From: CAG-791 sp045113775
GTDB lineage: Bacteria > Bacillota > Clostridia > Lachnospirales > Lachnospiraceae
Reading direction: 5' to 3'
Length of the DNA stretch: 64,000 bases
Assembly (NCBI GenBank): GCA_045113775.1
Contig: JBGUJH010000096.1
Location: 1-64,000 of the forward strand
Shown here: positions 43,645 to 51,550 of the stretch, in pieces
How the letters are laid out: each line of letters begins with the position of its first letter
How positions within the stretch are numbered: the first letter of the stretch is position 1
The notes under the pieces: model-generated
Databases searched by the model: none
The model's input: only the letters and a program-made list of their open reading frames with translations
Told to the model about the DNA's origin: nothing
Program-made: the position numbers and the translations under genes

Positions 43645-46107
43645 CTATATCAATCTGTCCGCTATGACGGCGGCATCTGCAGCGTGCAGGGAATCTGAGG
43701 AGTCAGCACTATCCTGGCTGCTCAACAGCTCTGTTCCTTCGTACTGCAGAGAAGTAAAGAGTCCGGACAGGGTATCCATACGATAGGTGAAGTTCTTGCC
43801 TTCCAGAATCAGGTAATGCCCTTCTTCCCGGATCTGCACAGATCTGTCCGCACCTGTATCCTCCAACAGAGCTGCCGCTTTGTGGGAGTAACTATCCCGT
43901 GTAGGGATGAAGATCTCATCGAAACCCAGGTCATGTCCCGCCGGGAGAGAGGCGGATGCTTCCTTGAGGACGTAGGTCACTTTCAGGAAGCATCGCCCCT
44001 TTTCAGGAATGAAAAATGTAAGAGGTATCTCCTTGAAGCTGTGCGGCGGGATTGATGGGAGATGCAGCGGTCCTCCGGCGATCATTGCCCCGTCCAGAGT
44101 CAAGGACCAGGAGGCGCTGATCGTCTGCAGAGGATCCAGAAAATCCAAGTGGTTTTCCACTATGAGGACTTTTCTTTCTGTGTCGTAGGAAGCTCTGAGC
44201 GGACGGTGGACGTTCTTGTATTCGAGCAGTCCGGTATGAGGCTTCCTGTCGGGATAGACCAGACCGTCCAGGCAGAAGTTGGCGTCGTGCTGGAGCTCTC
44301 CATGGTCTCCGCCGTACCAATACATGTCCTTTCCTGTCGCTGTTTTGCCCTTGTAGACGGCGTGGTCGCACCACTCCCAGACAAAACCGCCGCAGAGGGC
44401 AGGGTACTTTTCTGTCAGGTCCAGATATTCCTTGAAGTCGCCGGGGCCGTTGCCCATGGCGTGGCAGTATTCCACCAACAGAAGCGGCTTGTCCGGATCA
44501 TTATCCAGATAATCAGTCACTTCGGAAAAAGCCGGGTACATGCGTCCGAACAGGTCGATGTCGGAGACGTCGAACTCGCGGTCGCGGCTCAGATAGAAAG
44601 CGCTCTCGTAATGTGTCAGGCGTGTGGGGTCTGTCTCTTTGGTCCACCGCAGAGACCGCTCGAAAGTGACGCCGTATCCGCACTCATTTCCCATGGACCA
44701 GACAAGAATGCTGGGGCGGTTGCGGTTCCTGATGACCATTGAGCGCACACGGTCCAAGGTGGGTTCTATGAAGTCCGGATTGTCCGCGATCCTGACGTGC
44801 GCCAGGCGCATGCGTTCCGAGTAATCATCTTCGTTAAAATACAGCGGAGCCGTCCCGTGGCTCTCATTGTCTGCCTCGTCGATCACGTAAAGGCCGTTGT
44901 AGTCGCAGAGCTGGTAGAACCAGGGAACATTCGGGTAGTGGCTGGCGCGGACCGCATTAAAGTTGTGTGCTTTGATCATGCGCAGATCCAGAAGGGCCTG
45001 GTCCATGCTGCAGACAGCGCCCGTGACCGGATCCGACTCATGGCGGTTAACGCCCCTGAAGGTTATGGGAGCCCCGTTCAGGGTCAGGACGCAGTCCTTT
45101 ACCTCCACTTTCCGGAAACCGACCTTCTCTGTGATGACTTCCCTGCCGGTATCCATGACCAGCGTGTAAAGGAAAGGTTCTTCCGCGTTCCAGAGAAGAG
45201 GGTTCTGCACGGGAATGCGGACCGATGCGGTTACCTTCCCGACAGATGAGTACTGCCCGAAAGCAGCGCTTTTTCCGAGAGAAGAATCTGTGCCTTTCCC
45301 CAGTACGACCCTGCGGTCGAAGAGGATGCGCTTGCCGTAAGGGCCGATCAGAGTCAATGTGGTCGGCAGAGGTCTTCTTGAGAACTCGAAGGAGATATCA
45401 AGTTCTGCGGACTTAAAGTCATCGGCCAGATTTGTTGTGATGACATAATCCACGATCCTGTCCACAGGCCTTTTCAAAATATAGACATCCCGGAAAATAC
45501 CGGAGAAGCGGAACTTGTCCTGATCCTCCAGATAGGATCCGTCGCACCACTTGAGCACCAAAACAGCAAGAAGATTGTCGCCTTCCTGCAGAATATCTGT
45601 CACATCGAATTCCGCCGTGTGATGGGAGACTTGGCTGTAACCTACATAAGTTCCGTTGAGCCACACATAGAAGCAGGAATCCACCCCTTCAAAATTCAGG
45701 AAAGCACAGGGCGCTTCTGAATCCTTGTGCCAGGTAAAGTTGTGCAGGTAGGCGCCGCAGGGATTTTCCTGCGGGACATAGGGCGGATCAAAAGGAAAAG
45801 GATATCGTATGTTGGTGTACTGAGGACTGTCATAGCCCTTCAGCTGCCAGCAGAAGGGAACAGTCTCCTTCTTCCACCACTTGCCGGCTTCGTAATCCGG
45901 CAGATAAAACGGATCCTGCAAGTCATGAATGCTGGGATAGAAGGCAAAGCGCCACTCACATCCGCTCAGCATCTGCATGCGGTCGGAGCTCTCCCTGTTC
46001 CAGACCACCATGTCATTTCTGCAGGAGGAAGGAATGTAATAAGCTCTCTCCGGCAAAGTATTCTGGTGAAGTACTGACAGGTCTTCATAGAGTCTTGGCA
46101 CGATCAA
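43645..46107 (-). CDS. lacZ: Beta-galactosidase (GH2), N-terminal 820 residues, ended by in-frame TAG
   Basis: Covers the sugar-binding, immunoglobulin-like and TIM-barrel domains of a LacZ-type GH2 beta-galactosidase. The acid/base is in MGNECGYG (about 472) and the nucleophile in VEYCHAMGNGPGDF (about 544). The frame reads into LLSSQDSADSSDSLHAAD, an apparent insertion, then RLI, TAG, P and the next piece MDFNLWRAPTDND; so a full enzyme would be about 1066 residues. Start TTG follows GAAAGGGGGG. It shares a divergent control region with the AraC regulator. TAG is used as a normal stop elsewhere in the window, so recoding is unlikely. Confidence 0.8.
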   Translation of the reverse strand: MIVPRLYEDLSVLHQNTLPERAYYIPSSCRNDMVVWNRESSDRMQMLSGCEWRFAFYPSIHDLQDPFYLPDYEAGKWWKKETVPFCWQLKGYDSPQYTNIRYPFPFDPPYVPQENPCGAYLHNFTWHKDSEAPCAFLNFEGVDSCFYVWLNGTYVGYSQVSHHTAEFDVTDILQEGDNLLAVLVLKWCDGSYLEDQDKFRFSGIFRDVYILKRPVDRIVDYVITTNLADDFKSAELDISFEFSRRPLPTTLTLIGPYGKRILFDRRVVLGKGTDSSLGKSAAFGQYSSVGKVTASVRIPVQNPLLWNAEEPFLYTLVMDTGREVITEKVGFRKVEVKDCVLTLNGAPITFRGVNRHESDPVTGAVCSMDQALLDLRMIKAHNFNAVRASHYPNVPWFYQLCDYNGLYVIDEADNESHGTAPLYFNEDDYSERMRLAHVRIADNPDFIEPTLDRVRSMVIRNRNRPSILVWSMGNECGYGVTFERSLRWTKETDPTRLTHYESAFYLSRDREFDVSDIDLFGRMYPAFSEVTDYLDNDPDKPLLLVEYCHAMGNGPGDFKEYLDLTEKYPALCGGFVWEWCDHAVYKGKTATGKDMYWYGGDHGELQHDANFCLDGLVYPDRKPHTGLLEYKNVHRPLRASYDTERKVLIVENHLDFLDPLQTISASWSLTLDGAMIAGGPLHLPSIPPHSFKEIPLTFFIPEKGRCFLKVTYVLKEASASLPAGHDLGFDEIFIPTRDSYSHKAAALLEDTGADRSVQIREEGHYLILEGKNFTYRMDTLSGLFTSLQYEGTELLSSQDSADSSDSLHAADAAVIADRLI

Positions 46108-46167
46108 AACAGCAACCCCCCTTTCGTTTTGAAGTGTTTTTGTCTATTCTCCTAACAAAAGCATATC

Positions 46168-46179
46168 GAAAATATTTTC
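46168..46179. promoter_or_regulatory. AT-rich palindrome GAAAATATTTTC in the lacZ-araC control region
   Basis: Perfect 12-bp palindrome within the 285-base region between the divergent lacZ and AraC genes, 61 bases before the lacZ start. No promoter hexamers stand out clearly. It may be an operator or simply AT-rich sequence. Confidence 0.3.
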
Positions 46180-46392
46180 TGAACCATATGAACGAAACGA
46201 TACAAAATCTGCACTAAGCGGCCCGTCTCTGAAAGGGTGTGGAAATAACGGAATGAAATGAATAAAATGGGGTGAACAGGAATCACAGAAATGCGCACCC
46301 ATAAGGCGGTGCCAGGATATAACCAGTCAAGTGTCTGCGGCAGATCCTGAGCAGCAATAAGGCGGCGCCAACAATAAATGAGGTAGTCAGAT

Positions 46393-47316
46393 ATGACAGA
46401 AAAAAGCAAACAGGAAGTGGTGCCGGAAAAAGATATATATGTCAATTCCGGATATCTGTTCAATTCAAGAGTCCCGTTCAGGGAAAAGAAAAAGCCCCTG
46501 CGGATCTTGAGTGCAGGAACTTATCAGCTTTACACCTGGCCCAAACTCCCGACTCTGAGGCCAAGGGGCAGGGTGGACTGGCAGATCATTTACATAGCGG
46601 CAGGGAAGGGGCATTTTGTCCTGGACGGCAAAGAGGTCATTGTTCCGGCCGGCAACATGATCCTCTATCAGCCTAAACAAGTGCAGGACTATTTCTATTT
46701 TGGCAAAGACAAGACCCAGGTATGGTTCGTTCACTTCACAGGGCGGGAGATCCGAAACATCCTCAAGCACTATAAGATCCCCACGGACTGCTACATCCTT
46801 CATACAGGCCTTTCCCAGGAATATGAGAACCTTTTCCGAAGAATGCGGGACGAGCTGGTGAACTGCTCCTGGGGCTACGAAGAGATGCTCACATACCTTT
46901 TCCGGGAGCTTCTGCTGACCATGCACCGGCGCATGACGGAGAACGCGCCGCGGGTATCCGGCTTTATCCAGGATGAGATCGACAGAGCCAGGACTTATTT
47001 CGAGGAGTACTACAACAAAGAGATCAGCATTGAGCAGTACGCGGTCTCCCGCAACATGTCCACAAGCTGGTTCAACCGCAGTTTTAGAAGCGCGATGGGC
47101 ACATCGCCCATGAAATATATCCTGAATATCCGGATCCGCAATGCCCAGACCCTTTTGGAGACCACGGACTATTCGATCAGCGTCATCGCGTCCCTTGTCG
47201 GCTACGACAATCCCATGTATTTCAGCCGGCTCTTCAGAAAAGCCAAGGGGATGTCGCCCTCCAGGTATCGCAAGATCTTCCGGGAGCAGTTTGTCGCGGG
47301 GATTCCGGGGGAGTGA
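46393..47316 (+). CDS. AraC family transcriptional regulator
   Basis: A 307-residue activator with an N-terminal cupin-type sensing domain (about 60-150: QIIYIAAGKGHFVLDGKEV, VPAGNMILYQPKQVQDY) and a C-terminal double helix-turn-helix DNA-binding domain (about 200-300; first helix pair near ISIEQYAVSRNMSTSWFNRSF, second near SISVIASLVGYDNPMYFSRLF). It is divergent from lacZ and the GPH symporter and probably activates them with a beta-galactoside inducer. GAGGT precedes the ATG. Confidence 0.9.
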   Translation: MTEKSKQEVVPEKDIYVNSGYLFNSRVPFREKKKPLRILSAGTYQLYTWPKLPTLRPRGRVDWQIIYIAAGKGHFVLDGKEVIVPAGNMILYQPKQVQDYFYFGKDKTQVWFVHFTGREIRNILKHYKIPTDCYILHTGLSQEYENLFRRMRDELVNCSWGYEEMLTYLFRELLLTMHRRMTENAPRVSGFIQDEIDRARTYFEEYYNKEISIEQYAVSRNMSTSWFNRSFRSAMGTSPMKYILNIRIRNAQTLLETTDYSISVIASLVGYDNPMYFSRLFRKAKGMSPSRYRKIFREQFVAGIPGE

Positions 47317-47357
47317 AATGTGGTGGCAGTGACTGTGTGATGAGGGGATTTCCCGGT

Positions 47358-47878
47358 GGAGTTGTCATTGCTGTTGCCCCATTTCCTGCTTGGGCACTGA
47401 CGGCTCGACGCGAGTTGTCAGTGTTCATGCTTCATTTCTAGCTTTTGCACTGACATCTTGTTGCGGGCCGTCAGTGCAGTTGCTTCATTTCTTGCTATTG
47501 CACTGACATTTTGTTGCGGGCCGTCAGTGCAGTTGCTTTATTTCCTGCTCTTGCACTGACATCTTGTTGCGAGTTGTCAGTGCAGTTGCTTTATTTCTGG
47601 CTTTTGCACTGACATCTTGTTGCGGGCCGTCAGTGCAGTTGCATTATTGCTTGCTTTTGCACTGACGTCCTGTTGCGAGTTGTCAGTGCACATGGTTTAT
47701 TTCTGGCTTTTGCACTGACATCCTGTTGCGAGTTGTCAGTGCACTTGTCACATTTCCTGCTATTGCACTGACATCACGACGCAAACCGTCAGTGCACCCA
47801 CTTCATTTCTTGCTTTTGCACTGACCACACGACGCGAGGAGTCAGTGCAGTTACCTCATTTCCGGCTTTCGTACTGAT
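47358..47878. repeat. 53-bp tandem array of hairpin units
   Basis: Nine complete units begin with GCACTGAC at 47394, 47447, 47500, 47553, 47606, 47659, 47712, 47765 and 47818, each exactly 53 bases apart; a partial unit precedes (47358-47393) and a degenerate one (GTACTGAT at 47871) follows. In every unit GCACTGAC is followed after 15 bases by GTCAGTGC (GTCAGTGT in the first), an 8-bp stem. The 15-base loop and the 22-base linker (AGTTGCTTCATTTCTTGCTTTT pattern) vary. No open frame is credible. Downstream it runs into repeat R1 copy E. Confidence 0.9.
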
Positions 47879-47883
47879 TTCGC

Positions 47884-47951
47884 GCCGTGTTCGGGTTGCC
47901 TGTAAGGCAACATCTTCCTTACTGCGCGAGGGTACATCATATAACGCAATG
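47884..47951 (+). repeat. Dispersed palindromic repeat R1, copy E (forward, lacking the first hairpin)
   Basis: GTGTTCGG, then the inner hairpin GTTGCCTgtaAGGCAAC (47895-47911), ATCTTCC, TGCGCGAG and TACATCATATAAC. It leads into the extended -10 promoter at 47967, as copy B does at 7116. Confidence 0.65.
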
Positions 47952-47966
47952 GGGGATATCTCCCTG

Positions 47967-47975
47967 TGCTATAAT
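47967..47975 (+). promoter_or_regulatory. Extended -10 promoter of the histidine phosphatase gene
   Basis: TGcTATAAT with no clear -35 hexamer, 31 bases before the start codon; immediately downstream of repeat R1 copy E. Confidence 0.6.
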
Positions 47976-48006
47976 AGAGAAAAATAAGATTAAGGAGCAC
48001 AGGACC

Positions 48007-48543
48007 ATGATCGTAGCTGTGATCAGACACGCAAAAGTGGATCATAAATGGAAGCCGAGGATGATTTCTGCAGAATATGACAAGGGATGTGCAGAATATG
48101 ATGCTGCGCCTGTCCTGCCGGTCACGGTGAAGCTTCCGGAAAAAGAGTTTCAGTCGATTTATGTCAGCGGGCTTCCCAGAACAGCTGCGACCGCAAGGCA
48201 AGTGTTTGGAAACAGGGAGATGCGTACGGACCCGATGATCAATGAAGTTCCTGCCAGATCAGGATTTGATACAAACTTAAGACTCCCCGGAGCTATATGG
48301 TCAATGACTTGCAGGATCCAGTGGCTTCTTAATAATCGCCGGCAACCGGAAACACGGTCAGAAACTAAACTTCGTGCGAAGAAATTTGTTAAGTACTTGA
48401 TCGAGAAGAATGAAGACTGCGCAGTTTTCACACATGGATTCTTCATGATCACTTTGCTAAACGAAATGGAAAAGCAGGGATTTCATTTGGATCATAAGAA
48501 ATTAAACTTTTCCAATGGAGAAGTCGTGGTCTGTGAAAAATAG
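48007..48543 (+). CDS. Histidine phosphatase family protein
   Basis: A 178-residue protein of the phosphoglycerate-mutase-like superfamily. The catalytic loop VIRHAKVD (about 5-12, the RHG motif with Ala for Gly), SGLPRTAATARQVF (about 58) and the second His in FTHGFFM (about 141) are visible. It hydrolyses phosphate esters through a phospho-His intermediate; substrate unknown. The ATG at 48007 follows AAGGAG at 8 bases. Promoter and repeat R1 lie just upstream. Confidence 0.82.
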   Translation: MIVAVIRHAKVDHKWKPRMISAEYDKGCAEYDAAPVLPVTVKLPEKEFQSIYVSGLPRTAATARQVFGNREMRTDPMINEVPARSGFDTNLRLPGAIWSMTCRIQWLLNNRRQPETRSETKLRAKKFVKYLIEKNEDCAVFTHGFFMITLLNEMEKQGFHLDHKKLNFSNGEVVVCEK

Positions 48544-48557
48544 CACAGGGAGGAACA

Positions 48558-48597
48558 GCCCGCACGCGGCGCAGCGGCTTGCTCTGCAAGCCTTGAA
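48558..48597 (-). repeat. Dispersed palindromic repeat R1, copy F (reverse, partial)
   Basis: CCGCACGCGGCGCAGC followed by GGCTTGCtctGCAAGCC and TTGAAT. Against copy A the first hairpin changes GGCTCGC/GCGAGCC to GGCTTGC/GCAAGCC, a matched pair change. Confidence 0.7.
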
Positions 48598-48612
48598 TGG
48601 GAGGGGCCCGGT

Positions 48613-49518
48613 ATGAAAAAACTTGTCTACACGGAGAATATAGAATTCGATATGCGCGATTGGGATAACGAACCGATCGAGCAGGTTTATGCCGGACAGG
48701 GGTGTATTATGGCGATAACCTCGGATGGCAGAACCTTGCAAAAGATTAAAGATAAGAATGCTGAGGCGAGAACTGCATATTGGACGCGCATCAGGCAGAT
48801 CGCGGTCAGCAATTTGGTCCCGGGTATGGCGATCGGTCTCGTGAGCGACGGCACATGCATGATATCAAAGCGCCCCTTGCGCAAGATCTGCAGTCCGGGT
48901 TATCAGAACTTTTCATTTGACTTGATCCATAATGAGATCAAACGCTGGACGAATATCGTTCAGGTCGAAGTATCTGATGCGTTCTTTGCTTTGGATTCTG
49001 ACGGCCGCGTCCATGTATCTGCGCTGAATGAATATACAAGAAGAGACTACAGTAGTGTGACTTTTTGGAGAGATGTCAAGCGTATCGTTATCGGAAGCCA
49101 GAACTCTCTCCTTGGAATCACGGGTGACGGACATGTTCTTTGCGCCGGAGCCGGATTAATAAGAGGGCCCCATGGAGACACCACAGAAAAACTTAAGTCT
49201 CTCTCAGGTGTGGTTGATGTTTTTCCCACAGGCAGCGAATGTGAACAGATCTACTTTGCGTTCCGGGACGGGAGCGTTCAAGACTATAACGGACATCAAA
49301 TCGCGGTCAAAACATTGAACACTGCTGTGCCTGCCAAATTATTCGACGGCACGTTTGCTTATAATGTGCTGATCTTGGACGAACATGAGCAGCTGCATAA
49401 GATTGAATACAATGAACTGATCCCGTTGTTCCAAGGGGAAGGGAAAGTGAAGTCGTTTACCTGCTGCGAGGGCAGCAGTTTTGGGAATCCGGTCGTCCTG
49501 GCTGTAGTTGATCACTGA
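48613..49518 (+). CDS. RCC1-like beta-propeller protein, unknown
   Basis: A 301-residue protein without signal peptide. It has several loosely repeated 50-residue units of the type IxQVYAGQGCIMAITSDG, then VEVSDAFFALDSDGRVHV and IVIGSQNSLLGITGDGHVL, which resemble degenerate RCC1 repeats that form beta-propellers. No catalytic motif. GGGAGGGG precedes the ATG. It is probably a binding protein; partner unknown. The stop is followed by a triple 35-bp repeat. Confidence 0.65.
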   Translation: MKKLVYTENIEFDMRDWDNEPIEQVYAGQGCIMAITSDGRTLQKIKDKNAEARTAYWTRIRQIAVSNLVPGMAIGLVSDGTCMISKRPLRKICSPGYQNFSFDLIHNEIKRWTNIVQVEVSDAFFALDSDGRVHVSALNEYTRRDYSSVTFWRDVKRIVIGSQNSLLGITGDGHVLCAGAGLIRGPHGDTTEKLKSLSGVVDVFPTGSECEQIYFAFRDGSVQDYNGHQIAVKTLNTAVPAKLFDGTFAYNVLILDEHEQLHKIEYNELIPLFQGEGKVKSFTCCEGSSFGNPVVLAVVDH

Positions 49519-49603
49519 TCCATCAGCCCTTCCTGGCTGTGGTTGATTACTGATCCATCAATCCTTCCTGGCTGTGGTTGATTACTGATCCATCAATCCT
49601 TCC
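49497..49603. repeat. 35-bp direct repeat, three copies, between convergent genes
   Basis: Units beginning CCTGGCTGT at 49497, 49532 and 49567, exactly 35 bases apart; the last is cut short. The first lies in the end of the RCC1-like gene and the last covers the end of the marR gene, so a short stretch was multiplied between two convergent stops. Confidence 0.85.
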
Positions 49604-50031
49604 TCGCAGATCCCGCGCATGTTGGCGGAAATGAGATCGAGGCAGTGATACATATTCTCGCGCATCTCGTCGGTGATGCCCTGGCTGGCCATGTCAAGGG
49701 CGACTGTGGCGCGAGCCCGGATCTGTGCGGCCAGCGCCCGTCCGCGGGGAGTGAGCTTAGGAGTTATTCTGTATTTGGAGCCGTTATACGGCTCCAATAT
49801 TTCTTTTTTTTGAAAGTCGGCGAGAGCGCGGGAGACATCCGCTTTGTCGCGCTGGCACAGGTCTGCGAGCCGGGCGGCGGTGATCTCGCCTTCATATCCG
49901 TCGAGCATCAGCAGGTACAGGGCGTGTGTGCCCCGCAGTCCGTACTTCTTCATTTCTTCTGTCGCGATCTTGTTCCAATATCTGGAAATGTTAAAAATAT
50001 CCAAAGTAAAATGCTCAAAACGTTTATCCAT
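49582..50031 (-). CDS. MarR family transcriptional regulator
   Basis: A 149-residue winged-helix regulator. HTH region: ITAARLADLCQRDKADVSRALADFQKK (about 57-85), followed by the wing (EPYNGSKYRITPKLTPRG). The ATG at 50031 follows AAAGGATGAC; upstream in-frame codons to 50124 lack a start signal and are excluded. It lies 107 bases downstream of degV on the same strand, so degV-marR is probably an operon. The palindromes before degV are likely its binding sites, giving autoregulation by analogy with FabT. Confidence 0.87.
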   Translation of the reverse strand: MDKRFEHFTLDIFNISRYWNKIATEEMKKYGLRGTHALYLLMLDGYEGEITAARLADLCQRDKADVSRALADFQKKEILEPYNGSKYRITPKLTPRGRALAAQIRARATVALDMASQGITDEMRENMYHCLDLISANMRGICEEGLMDQ

Positions 50032-50138
50032 GATGTCATCCTTTCCGCGTGTGGCAGCAGTGCAGTTTAAATTGCCTGCGCGTAAGACAATTGGGGACTG
50101 GACGCCGGCCGGAAAGGCCGGCAAGCCCTCAAACAGCC

Positions 50139-50987
50139 TTATTTTACCGCACCGGATTTAAAATAAGCAACTGCAACGGCTCCCGGGCCGGCATGTGTTC
50201 CGATGACACTGCTGAGCTGAACGCAGTCAAGATTTTCGACGTGACCTTTCCAGAGGCACTGACTGTCCTGAATATACTGCTGAAGCATTTCGTCTGAGAG
50301 ACCAGTGTAGCCCAGCAGAAGAGGCATGGAGAAATCTACACCGTCTTTGCTGATCTGCTCTACCAAAAGATTGTTGGCTTTTTTGGAGCCGCGGGCTTTG
50401 CCGAGAACAGTGAGCTCGCCATCCCGGCAAGTGACGACAGGCTTGATGTTCAGTACTCCGCCGGCAAATGCTGCGGCGCCGGAAATCCTGCCGCCCTTTT
50501 TCAGGTATTCGAGTGTGTCGACCATGGCGACGAGGCCGATCTCGTCACGCTTTTTTGTCAGGTGCTGCGCCAGTTCATCGAGTCCCATACCTTCTGATGT
50601 GCAGCGCAGTGCGTACAAGGCAAGTACTCCGGAAGCGATGGAGACATTCATGCTGTCCACGACGCGCACATTCGCAAAATCCTCTGCGGCAATACAGGCG
50701 CTCTGATAAGTGCCCGAGAGGCGGGAAGAGACCGTGATCACGATGGCCTCGTCGCCTTTTTCCTGAAGCTCACGAAAGACCTTGGCGAATGCCTCCGGTG
50801 TTGCCTGGCTTGTCTTGGGAAGCACAGGGCTGGAGACCAGCTTCTGATAAAACTCCTGCTTATTAATGGTGACGCCGTCAATGTAGTCGGTTTCGCCGAA
50901 CGAAACGGTGAGCGGGACGACGGTGAAATTTCTGCTGTATTTATCTGCAATATCTACTGTGGAATCGGTAATAATTCTGATTGGCAT
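50139..50987 (-). CDS. DegV family fatty-acid-binding protein
   Basis: A 282-residue protein of the DegV/FakB family. The N-terminus MPIRIITDSTVDIA begins the first lipid-binding domain; a Thr-Ser-Gln segment (LPKTSQATPEAF) and ITVSSRLSGTYQSA hold the conserved carboxylate-binding residues. These proteins bind fatty acids for phosphorylation by FakA. No FakA kinase is in the window. AAGGAGG precedes the start. Transcription is from a promoter within palindromic operators at 51066-51120. Confidence 0.88.
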   Translation of the reverse strand: MPIRIITDSTVDIADKYSRNFTVVPLTVSFGETDYIDGVTINKQEFYQKLVSSPVLPKTSQATPEAFAKVFRELQEKGDEAIVITVSSRLSGTYQSACIAAEDFANVRVVDSMNVSIASGVLALYALRCTSEGMGLDELAQHLTKKRDEIGLVAMVDTLEYLKKGGRISGAAAFAGGVLNIKPVVTCRDGELTVLGKARGSKKANNLLVEQISKDGVDFSMPLLLGYTGLSDEMLQQYIQDSQCLWKGHVENLDCVQLSSVIGTHAGPGAVAVAYFKSGAVK

Positions 50988-51065
50988 CTGTGTGTTCCTC
51001 CTTTAATTGAACAGAGCCGGCGATCGGGGCCATATTGGCGATCCCGAAAATCGCACGAAATAAAT

Positions 51066-51079
51066 GTTGATTTGTCAAC
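51066..51079. promoter_or_regulatory. Palindromic operator of degV, site 1
   Basis: GTTGA-tttg-TCAAC, a perfect 5-bp inverted repeat, just downstream of the -10 box of degV. It matches the core of site 2. Confidence 0.55.
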
Positions 51080-51086
51080 GTTTGGA

Positions 51087-51115
51087 AGAATAACACCAAC
51101 TTGTTGAAAAGTCAA
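51087..51115 (-). promoter_or_regulatory. Promoter of the degV-marR operon
   Basis: On the minus strand TTGACT (51115-51110) and TATTCT (51092-51087) with a 17-base spacer. The -35 box lies inside operator site 2. Confidence 0.65.
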
Positions 51116-51120
51116 CAAGT
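51099..51120. promoter_or_regulatory. Palindromic operator of degV, site 2
   Basis: Arms ACTTGTTGA and TCAACAAGT with a 4-base centre: a perfect 9-bp inverted repeat over the -35 box. Sites 1 and 2 share the GTTGA-n4-TCAAC core, consistent with a MarR dimer bound at each. Confidence 0.65.
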
Positions 51121-51189
51121 TTCGAGAAGTTTTTTCGAGAAAGACAAATGTGGTCCCGGCGATCAATGGATGGCTGGATCAGCCCTGAA

Positions 51190-51246
51190 GAAAAAAAGTA
51201 CCGGATACTCTTAACCAGTTAAGGAAAGAGTACCCGGTACTTTTTC
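51190..51246. terminator. Intrinsic terminator hairpin upstream of degV
   Basis: A GTACCGG/CCGGTAC stem flanked by A and T tracts with inner TACTCTT/AAGAGTA pairs. It can terminate on either strand; it separates the transketolase remnants from degV. Confidence 0.65.
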
Positions 51247-51249
51247 TAT

Positions 51250-51291
51250 AGGCTCGCAGAGCGAACCGGTGCGCCGGAAACTCCGGCATTC
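51250..51291 (+). repeat. Dispersed palindromic repeat R1, partial copy H
   Basis: AGGCTCGCAGAGCGAACC, then GTGCGCCGG and CCGGCAT; only the beginning of the element is recognisable. Confidence 0.45.
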
Positions 51292-51309
51292 ACGGGAGGA
51301 TGATAATGA

Positions 51310-51549
51310 TTATTTCAGAAGTTCTTCCGCTGTCTTTACAATGTCTTCCTTTGTGATCCCGTTGATCTCAAGAAGCTTGTCGTAAGGGCCGGACTGTCCG
51401 AACCAGTCCTGCACGCCGATGCGTTTTACGATACCTTTGCCCATGCCTGCGCAGACTTCGGAGACCGCGATATTGACGGTGTCGCCGTTAGCGATGATCT
51501 CGATGATCTCGTCGCCGTAAGCTTCACGCAAAGATTTCTCTATCATCAT
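51310..51549 (-). pseudogene. Transketolase C-terminal subunit remnant
   Basis: 79 codons. The last 38 residues (RIGVQDWFGQSGPYDKLLE, then INGITKEDIVKTAEELL) match the C-terminus of a transketolase C-terminal subunit, which is normally about 300 residues. The front part is scrambled. It lies 1 base after the end of the N-subunit remnant. Most of both subunits has been deleted, so it is a leftover rather than a gene. Confidence 0.75.
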
Positions 51550-51550
51550 C

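Noticed and set aside
43645..43647. TAG read as an amino acid (recoded stop) in LacZ
   Set aside because: TAG ends other well-supported genes in the window, such as ecfT (1677-1679) and the DUF3793 gene, and there is no sign of pyrrolysine genes.
42907..46107. Natural LacL/LacM pair
   Set aside because: Known LacL/LacM split earlier, after the barrel; here the split is at the last domain with one codon between stop and ATG and no ribosome binding site, so a nonsense change is at least as likely.
47358..47878. Possible CRISPR array
   Set aside because: Units are contiguous with no unique spacers of foreign type, the arms are inside each unit, and no cas genes are present.
47851..48201. Open frame on the minus strand across the repeat and the histidine phosphatase start
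   Set aside because: It crosses repeat R1 and a promoter and has no domain; composition explained by the overlapping gene.
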